Below are positions 44,897-49,388 of a stretch of DNA of 49,388 bases, in pieces. The stretch spans positions 1-49,388 of the forward strand of contig JAKOEO010000021.1 in NCBI GenBank assembly GCA_022321325.1, read 5' to 3'. The notes beneath the pieces were generated by a model that was not told the DNA's origin, searched no databases, and saw nothing but the letters and a program-made list of their open reading frames with translations. Every line of letters starts with the position of its first letter. The stretch's first letter is position 1. The stretch comes from Candidatus Magnetominusculus sp. LBB02. Its GTDB lineage: Bacteria > Nitrospirota > Thermodesulfovibrionia > Thermodesulfovibrionales > Magnetobacteriaceae. Both the position numbers and the translations under genes were made by a program.

Positions 44897-45116
44897 GGAA
44901 TACCTCCTTTGATGATAGGCGCAATACTGGCATTGAAGAGCCGTATGTGCAGGGATTTAGACTTACAGGTAGAATGTTGATTTGTAAGGTGCAAGGACTG
45001 GAAACCAGTTCCTCTGTTTTCTTTATATCACATGTTTAGGGACTTGTCAAGGGGGAGTTGATTAGTTGTGGAGATAACTGAATCGAAATTTAATTTTTTC
45101 TCACAATAAACTTATG

Positions 45117-45122
45117 TTATAA
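45117..45122 (+). promoter_or_regulatory. -10 box for the MntA-HepT operon
   Basis: TATAAT directly upstream of the MntA ATG at 45130, with a T-rich block (45092-45099) at the -35 distance. The transcript would be leaderless or nearly so. The preceding 44897-45110 has no gene. Confidence 0.4.
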
Positions 45123-45129
45123 TGAAAGA

Positions 45130-45423
45130 ATGGAACGTAATGGAGCCATAAGCCGATTAAAACAGCACGAAGCTGACCTTAAGCAGCTTGGCATTGAGCA
45201 TCTTTTCATGTTTGGTTCAACCGCGCGTGGCGAGGCTCGTGATGATTCTGATGTTGATCTGTTTTTCGATCACCCCGAAGGATCGATAGGGCTTTTTGAG
45301 TTGATGGATATAAAGAGGGCCGCCGCTCGAATCCTTAAGTGCAAAACTGAGATTATGACAAGGCGTAGTTTACGTCACGTATTGCGAGAGCGGATCGAGA
45401 AATCAGCATTACAAGTGTTCTGA
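45130..45423 (+). CDS. mntA: MntA-type nucleotidyltransferase antitoxin
   Basis: 97 residues, minimal nucleotidyltransferase. FGSTARGEARDDSDVDLFF fits the GSx10DxD active site exactly. In MntA-HepT systems this enzyme inactivates the HEPN toxin by adding AMP to it. It overlaps the HepT gene by one base (TGATG). The symbol is by family resemblance. Confidence 0.85.
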   Translation: MERNGAISRLKQHEADLKQLGIEHLFMFGSTARGEARDDSDVDLFFDHPEGSIGLFELMDIKRAAARILKCKTEIMTRRSLRHVLRERIEKSALQVF

Positions 45424-45779
45424 TGACCAATCCTTCACCAGTATCACGCCTTACCGACATTATCGAGGCTATAGAGCTTATTCAAAATGAGATGGCCGAT
45501 GTAACGCTTCATGTCTTTGAAGATGACAGGCGCAAGCAATGGTTGGTCGAGCGTGGCATAGAAATTATCTCAGAGGCCAGCCGCCACCTTCCATGTGAAT
45601 TGAAGGCACGACACCCTGATATTCCTTGGCCGGATGTGGCGGGCATAGGCAATATATTACGTCATGATTATGAGCATGTTGCACACGATGTCCTGTGGCA
45701 TGTGGTGAGGGGCAATTTGCCTCTCTTAGAGAAGGTTTGCCCGAAGAGCTATCGGCCGCAAACACCTAACCGGCCTTGA
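45423..45779 (+). CDS. hepT: HepT-type HEPN ribonuclease toxin (DUF86)
   Basis: 118 residues, all helical. The active-site region reads IGNILRHDYEHV: His and Tyr of the Rx4HxY motif are kept but the Arg position is Gly, the IGNxLRHxY variant I associate with a DUF86 subgroup. Toxicity as an RNase is expected, restrained by MntA. The gene is intact, making this the one apparently working toxin-antitoxin pair here. The sequence to 46035 has no gene; TTAGCGGAT (45864) and ATCCGCTAA (45999) form a distant inverted repeat. Confidence 0.8.
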   Translation: MTNPSPVSRLTDIIEAIELIQNEMADVTLHVFEDDRRKQWLVERGIEIISEASRHLPCELKARHPDIPWPDVAGIGNILRHDYEHVAHDVLWHVVRGNLPLLEKVCPKSYRPQTPNRP

Positions 45780-46035
45780 GATCGAAAAACTCTTACCGGC
45801 CACCAAAGCTAGCCGCCACGAAGCCCGCGATCGTTGCCTTTTGCTTCAAGCCCTATCATAATATTAGCGGATAATATATGTTTTGTTGCTATGAATGAAG
45901 ATAGCAGGATAGCGAAAACTCTCTTAATCACCTTCGTATGCCACTGATTACAAAAATTATCTTGATTATTATTGATATAACGGGTTAACATTGGCCTAAT
46001 CCGCTAAAATTAAAGAGGCGGGGAGGGAGGGGAAC

Positions 46036-46724
46036 ATGGAAGTTAATTTTGCAGCTTGTGCTGAATCACTGAGGAGTATTCCGCTGTTTTCAACATTACA
46101 TGCTGAGGAATTGAATCAGATTATCAAAACTATCAATGTGAGGCGTATCCTTAAAGGCTGGGTGATTTTAAGCTGGGAAGACGCTAATAACTTCATGTAT
46201 ATAGTTTTGGATGGCAGCGTCAAGGTTACTCAGCTTACAGAGGATGGGAAGGAAATACTTTTGACCTCACGAGAAACTGGTGAATTCTTCGGGGAAATGT
46301 CCTTGATTGACGGCAAGACCGCATCTGCCACGGTTTCGGCTCAGGATGATTCGGTTGTCGGCATTATTTAAAAAATATCTTCTTCTCTATGCTTCGCTCT
46401 AACGAGAAGGTCTTTGGCAGCCTTCTGCAAACACTTTGCTCAAAGATTCGCGCCTCTACTGAAACCATCCAGCTTTTAAACCATAACCGCGTGTCGCAAC
46501 GGCTAAGGCTGTTGTTCAAATCATTAGCCAGCGATTACGGTCAAGAGACTGACTCAGGCATACTCCTGAAGCATAGGCTAACTAATCAGGAAATAGCCGA
46601 CCGAACCGGCCTAAGCCGCCAGAAAGTCTCCACCGTTATAAATGAGTGGAAAAGGGAACAGTTAATAACCACAGGGGACGACAAATATATGTGCATATCC
46701 CACGAGTTATTTAATCTTTTCTAA
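46036..46724 (+). pseudogene. Crp/Fnr-family regulator, frameshifted
   Basis: The first ORF (46036-46371) is a cyclic-nucleotide-binding-like domain (VILSWEDANNFMYIVLDGSVKV, GEFFGEMSLIDG). The second (46389-46724) is the dimer helix and helix-turn-helix (LTNQEIADRTGLSRQKVSTVINEWKRE). Removing one T at the ATTATTTAA junction joins them as VVGII-KNIFFSML, so one indel splits an otherwise complete protein of about 229 residues. No Fnr-type cysteines are in the N-terminus. It may be inactive or read through by frameshift. Confidence 0.78.
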
Positions 46725-46728
46725 ACAG

Positions 46729-46744
46729 CGTCACCGCGGTGACG
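46729..46744. promoter_or_regulatory. 16-bp perfect palindrome CGTCACCGCGGTGACG
   Basis: A perfect palindrome just after the Crp/Fnr reading frame. The TCACCGCGGTGA core could be an operator for a dimeric regulator or a factor-dependent stop hairpin. There is no T-run behind it. Confidence 0.35.
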
Positions 46745-46807
46745 GACAGCCTCTTTAGACCTCCATTACAATAGAATCAGTAATTAAATGAATATGGAGG
46801 CTTAAAT

Positions 46808-47136
46808 ATGAGGACAACATCAAAAAACATGATAGTCGCAGCAGCAGTGATAGTCAGCATAGTAGGTATAAAGGTTGGTTTTTCGTCAGACTCACCTGTA
46901 AAGGCAGATAGCAGGCAAGAATATACCAAGATAGAAGAGACAGTTGCTCCGGCAAAGTCAGTAAAGAAGGCCGTCATAATGAAAAATCGGATGTTACTTC
47001 TTATATAAACAGCAAGCTCACGCAAGAAAGCTCTATAGGCGATAGAATAGAAGTCAGTAAAGAGCTTTATAAGAATGGCAATGTGAAACTTAACTTCGAC
47101 AGTCATAGGCAAATAAATCTTCGAAGACCCGCATAG
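46808..47136 (+). pseudogene. Small exported protein, frameshifted, unknown
   Basis: The track ORF (66 aa) starts MRTTSKNMIVAAAVIVSIVGIKVG, a signal-anchor-like N-terminus, then stops after MLLLI. In another frame the sequence goes on HNEKSDVTSYINSKLTQESSIGDRIEVSKELYKNG to a stop at 47134. The joined product would be an extracytoplasmic protein of about 108 residues with no family that I recognise. It starts 84 bp after the Crp/Fnr-like gene. Confidence 0.5.
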
Positions 47137-47207
47137 AATGTAGGGATTGGCATCAAAAAAGCCCCAAAAAGTTCAAAAGCGTAGGCACACGGGTTATAAT
47201 AATTATC

Positions 47208-47237
47208 TTGACATATAAGTAGGCATACATGTATAGT
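47208..47237 (+). promoter_or_regulatory. Promoter of the IS1634-like transposase
   Basis: TTGACA (47208-47213), an 18-bp spacer, then TATAGT (47232-47237). Transcription would begin at about 47244, close to the likely ATG codons at 47244 and 47250. The preceding GTTATAATAATTATC is AT-rich. Confidence 0.45.
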
Positions 47238-47249
47238 GTAGGCATGTAT

Positions 47250-47744
47250 ATGAGAACTACGACAAGAAAAAACAAGGACGGCTCTATTGTTAGTTATCTA
47301 CAGTTGGCACATAACGTCAGGGACGGCAAGAAAGGCACAATACAAGCAGAGGTACTGTATAATTTTGGCAGGAGTGATCAGCTTGACGTTGATGCAATAA
47401 GGCGGCTCATAAAAAGTCTGACAAGATTTCTACCGCCAGAGGAACATTTGGCAGCCACCAGCAATTTAGATTTTGTAAGTAGCAAGCCAATGGGAGGCGC
47501 ATATTTATTGCGTAAAATCTGGGAAAAGATTGGAATAAAGGCAATGCTGGATAAAAGTCTGAGGGAGCGGGAATTCACCGCACCTGTGGAATGGGCGATA
47601 TTTGCAATGGTTGCTAATCGGGCATTGTCCCCTGATTCGAAGGTAGGAGTAGAGGAATGGGTAAAGCATGATGTAGTTCTGGGCAACGATGATCCGATAA
47701 GTTTACATCAATTGTATCGAGCAATGGACTACCTTTTGTTTTAG
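47250..47744 (+). pseudogene. IS1634-like transposase, N-terminal fragment
   Basis: MRTTTRKNKDGSIVSYLQLAHNVRDG and the following EVLYNFGR are typical of IS1634/IS4-superfamily transposase N-termini. The reading frame ends after LYRAMDYLLF, where a full protein would continue for some 400 residues with the DDE domain. Sequence typical of an IS3-family left end begins here, so I infer disruption by that insertion. The ATG at 47250 gives the family start; the track start at 47229 is in the promoter. Confidence 0.75.
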
Positions 47745-47806
47745 GTCAGACGGAAGTGGACATTTCCCAAAATCGGTTAGTATAGTAGAGGAAAGGAGGA
47801 AGTGTC

Positions 47807-48118
47807 ATGGTCGACAAGCAAAGGAAGAGATTTTCGTCTGAGGAGAAGATAAGGATATTGAGAGAGCACTTGTTAGAGAAAGTACCGGTATCTGACGTAT
47901 GTGACAAGCATGAAGTTCAGCCGACGTTATTTTACCGATGGCAGAAGGAGTTTTTTGAGAATGGGGCGATGGTATTTGATCGTGGCAATGACAAGCCAAG
48001 TAAGAAGTTGGAGAGGGAGAATGAGGCGTTGAAGGCGAAGCTCTCGCACAAGGATGGGGTGATAGCGGAGATAATGGAGTCGCATGTGGCGTTAAAAAAA
48101 AGTCTTGGGGAGATTTGA
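47807..48118 (+). CDS. IS3-family transposase OrfA
   Basis: 103 residues: helix-turn-helix RRFSSEEKIRILREHLLEKVPVSDVCDKHEVQPTLFYRWQK-type N-half (landmarks FSSEEKIRILREH and LFYRWQKEF) and a leucine-zipper-like C-half (LERENEALKAKL). It binds the element ends. A GGAGGAAG site precedes the ATG. The end overlaps OrfB. Confidence 0.85.
   Translation: MVDKQRKRFSSEEKIRILREHLLEKVPVSDVCDKHEVQPTLFYRWQKEFFENGAMVFDRGNDKPSKKLERENEALKAKLSHKDGVIAEIMESHVALKKSLGEI
48094..48102 (+). promoter_or_regulatory. A8G slippery site for OrfA-OrfB frameshift
   Basis: AAAAAAAAG within OrfA; a -1 shift here moves into the OrfB frame (KKSWGDLTGV), which is open through the overlap. This is the usual IS3 way to make the OrfAB transposase. 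The conclusion is from frame arithmetic; efficiency is unknown. Confidence 0.5.
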
Positions 48119-49095
48119 CAGGGGTGTGGACAGAACCAGACATACGAGATAGTGTGGTTGACTATGTGCATTACTGGTCAGAGAGGGCGTCCTTTCCTGC
48201 CAATCGTTTAGTTGCATGGATAGGTATAGGACGGGGGAAATACTACCAGTGGTGCTGGAGGTATGGGAAAGTCAACGAACACAACGCTTGGATACCTCGC
48301 GACTTTTGGCTTGAGGAGTGGGAAAAGGAGGCGATAATTGCCTATTTTAAGGAACATCCACATGATGGCTACCGGCGGCTGACGTACATGATGATGGATG
48401 CTGATATTGTAGCGGTAAGTCCATCAAGCGTTTATCGTGTGCTTTTTGCGGCAGGGCTATTGAGGCGTTGGAATAGCAAGCCATCACAGAAGGGCACAGG
48501 ATTTGTACAACCGTTAAAACCGCATGAACACTGGCATGTGGATATATCATACATCAATATTTGTGGGACATTTTACTATCTTTGCAGCCAGTTAGACGGA
48601 TGCAGCCGATATATTGTGAACTGGGATATTCGTGAGAAGATGACAGAGGTTGATGTAGAGATAATAATCTGTAGGGCACAGGAGAAATATCCTGACGCCA
48701 AGCCACGGATAATTTCTGACAACGGGCCACAATTCATTGCTAAGGACTTCAAGGAGTTCATAAGGGTCTGCGGGATGACGCACGTAAGAACATCGCCATA
48801 TTACCCACAGAGCAATGGGAAACTTGAGCGGTGGCACCAGTCGCTAAAGGGTGAGTGCATTCGACCTGGCACACCTCTGTCGTTGGATGATGCCCGCCGG
48901 TTAGTAACTGGATACGTTGAGTATTACAACAATGTGCGCCTTCACAGTGCCCTTGGATATGTAACTCCAAAGGATAGGCTGGAGGGGCGAGAAATGGAGA
49001 TTTTTATGTTACGCAATCAGAAGTTGGAAGCGGCTCGTGAAATACGCCGCCGTCATAAAATTTTTGACAAAGTAATTTCTGAGATGGTAAACTGA
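48115..49095 (+). CDS. IS3-family transposase OrfB (DDE integrase core)
   Basis: 326 residues. An N-terminal HTH_21-like region (YFKEHPHDGYRRLTYMM) precedes the rve core with the DDE triad: HWHVDISYI, IISDNGPQF and SNGKLERWHQSLKGE, plus the usual YNNVRLHSALGYVTP tail. The track start is TTG at 48115; expression probably depends on frameshift from OrfA. It appears intact. Confidence 0.88.
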   Translation: MTGVWTEPDIRDSVVDYVHYWSERASFPANRLVAWIGIGRGKYYQWCWRYGKVNEHNAWIPRDFWLEEWEKEAIIAYFKEHPHDGYRRLTYMMMDADIVAVSPSSVYRVLFAAGLLRRWNSKPSQKGTGFVQPLKPHEHWHVDISYINICGTFYYLCSQLDGCSRYIVNWDIREKMTEVDVEIIICRAQEKYPDAKPRIISDNGPQFIAKDFKEFIRVCGMTHVRTSPYYPQSNGKLERWHQSLKGECIRPGTPLSLDDARRLVTGYVEYYNNVRLHSALGYVTPKDRLEGREMEIFMLRNQKLEAAREIRRRHKIFDKVISEMVN

Positions 49096-49388
49096 GATTA
49101 GCAGGCGAAACGGAGACAGGCTCTGCTGGAGAGCAACCTGTCGAGGGATAGCGTGTTGGGACTAATCAGACGGTTAGCAGGGCGTGGGCAAAAGTTTACG
49201 CCCTACAAAAACCTTAACCGGATGAAAGATTCCTTATGCCTTAAAAACTCAGGCTGGATACTTCAGAGCATAACTGCTCTCATAGTATCTTAATTGTGAA
49301 TCGGATTTGTCCAATTCACGCTGAACCAAGACACTTTTAGAAGAAGGAGAGCATCTTCAGAAGGAGGTATTTTTCGCCACGGCGGACT
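49096..49388. other. No gene recognised
   Basis: The last 293 bp hold no convincing reading frame. The only structure I see is a small hairpin GGGCGT/ACGCCC (49180-49203). It may include the right end of the IS element or flanking island sequence. Confidence 0.4.

Larger units (their letters stand above)
47736..49388 (+). mobile_element. IS3-family insertion sequence, right end not identified
   Basis: Two overlapping transposase genes follow a likely left end starting near TGTTTTAGGTCAGACGG (47736). I could not find a matching inverted repeat between 49095 and the window end, so the right end is unplaced or degraded. The element truncates the IS1634-like gene. Confidence 0.6.

Noticed and set aside
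45864-46007. Inverted repeat TTAGCGGAT/ATCCGCTAA as an IS or MITE
   Set aside because: Arms are only 9 bp and no target duplication or transposase is associated.
46808-47008. Intact 66-residue secreted peptide
   Set aside because: Coding-like sequence clearly continues in another frame, so the stop results from a frameshift.

Overview
The window looks like a chromosomal segment of a Gram-negative, free-living bacterium with moderate GC content. I suspect Nitrospirota or a relative. This rests on gene style only: trpA-accD-folC order, HWRQPL-type and hybrid PAS kinases, a THI5/NMT1-like binding protein next to an RsbU-like phosphatase, and a homocitrate-synthase-like gene overlapping an NAD-type isocitrate dehydrogenase gene. 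No rRNA or marker gene settles the taxonomy.

Layout. 1-0.6 kb: non-coding, with three 70-bp tandem repeats. 0.6-3.5 kb (minus): hybrid kinase and response regulator. 3.6-4.9 kb: patatin/DUF3734 lipase. 5.1-8.6 kb: ChrB-like protein, DUF2148 ferredoxin and MFS exporter behind a strong, apparently leaderless promoter, converging on a CDF-like membrane protein. 8.9-11.5 kb: orphan sensor kinase. 11.6-15.0 kb: trpA-accD-folC-crcB, a tightly packed housekeeping operon. 15.05-18.98 kb: a remnant between 48-bp direct repeats derived from tRNA-Arg(CCU), holding only one broken phage-type polyvalent protein gene. 19-22.3 kb (minus): GDP-mannose dehydratase, radical SAM/SPASM protein and glycosyltransferase. 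22.4-24.7 kb: probable Re-citrate (or homocitrate) synthase plus isocitrate dehydrogenase. 24.8-27.2 kb (minus): small coiled-coil or membrane proteins, a possible degenerate carbonic-anhydrase-like protein and a STAS antagonist.

27.4-37.3 kb is one co-directional run, mostly overlapping: two Ca2+/cation exchangers, a CtpC-like P-type ATPase with an HMA-like N-domain, two paralogous 77-78-residue single-span membrane proteins, an HMA-like membrane protein, an HMA-like/DUF454 fusion, two divergent PilT-like ATPases and a DAACS-type symporter. No pilus genes are present. This is my main protein-level candidate for an undescribed system: a metal-handling membrane complex with dedicated PilT-like motors.

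37.3-40.2 kb (minus): periplasmic binding protein overlapping a dCache-HAMP-RsbU-type phosphatase, a plausible upstream partner for the STAS protein.

From 40.68 kb to the right edge is an accessory island whose left end is a tRNA-Ala(GGC) 3' fragment. It holds ParD/ParE relics, a DUF4143 ATPase, a broken replication-relaxation gene, a broken CHC2 zinc-finger gene, an MntA-HepT pair, a broken Crp/Fnr regulator and an IS3-family element inside a truncated IS1634-like transposase. Between the two broken replication genes (44289-44505) is a strikingly structured element: an 18-position outer stem enclosing three hairpins, a 6-bp loop-to-bulge pseudoknot, and an intrinsic terminator directly after it. 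It could be a novel structured RNA or a single-strand DNA origin. This is my main nucleic-acid-level candidate. Most genes in the two mobile regions are frameshifted, while core genes are intact, which points to decay rather than sequencing error.
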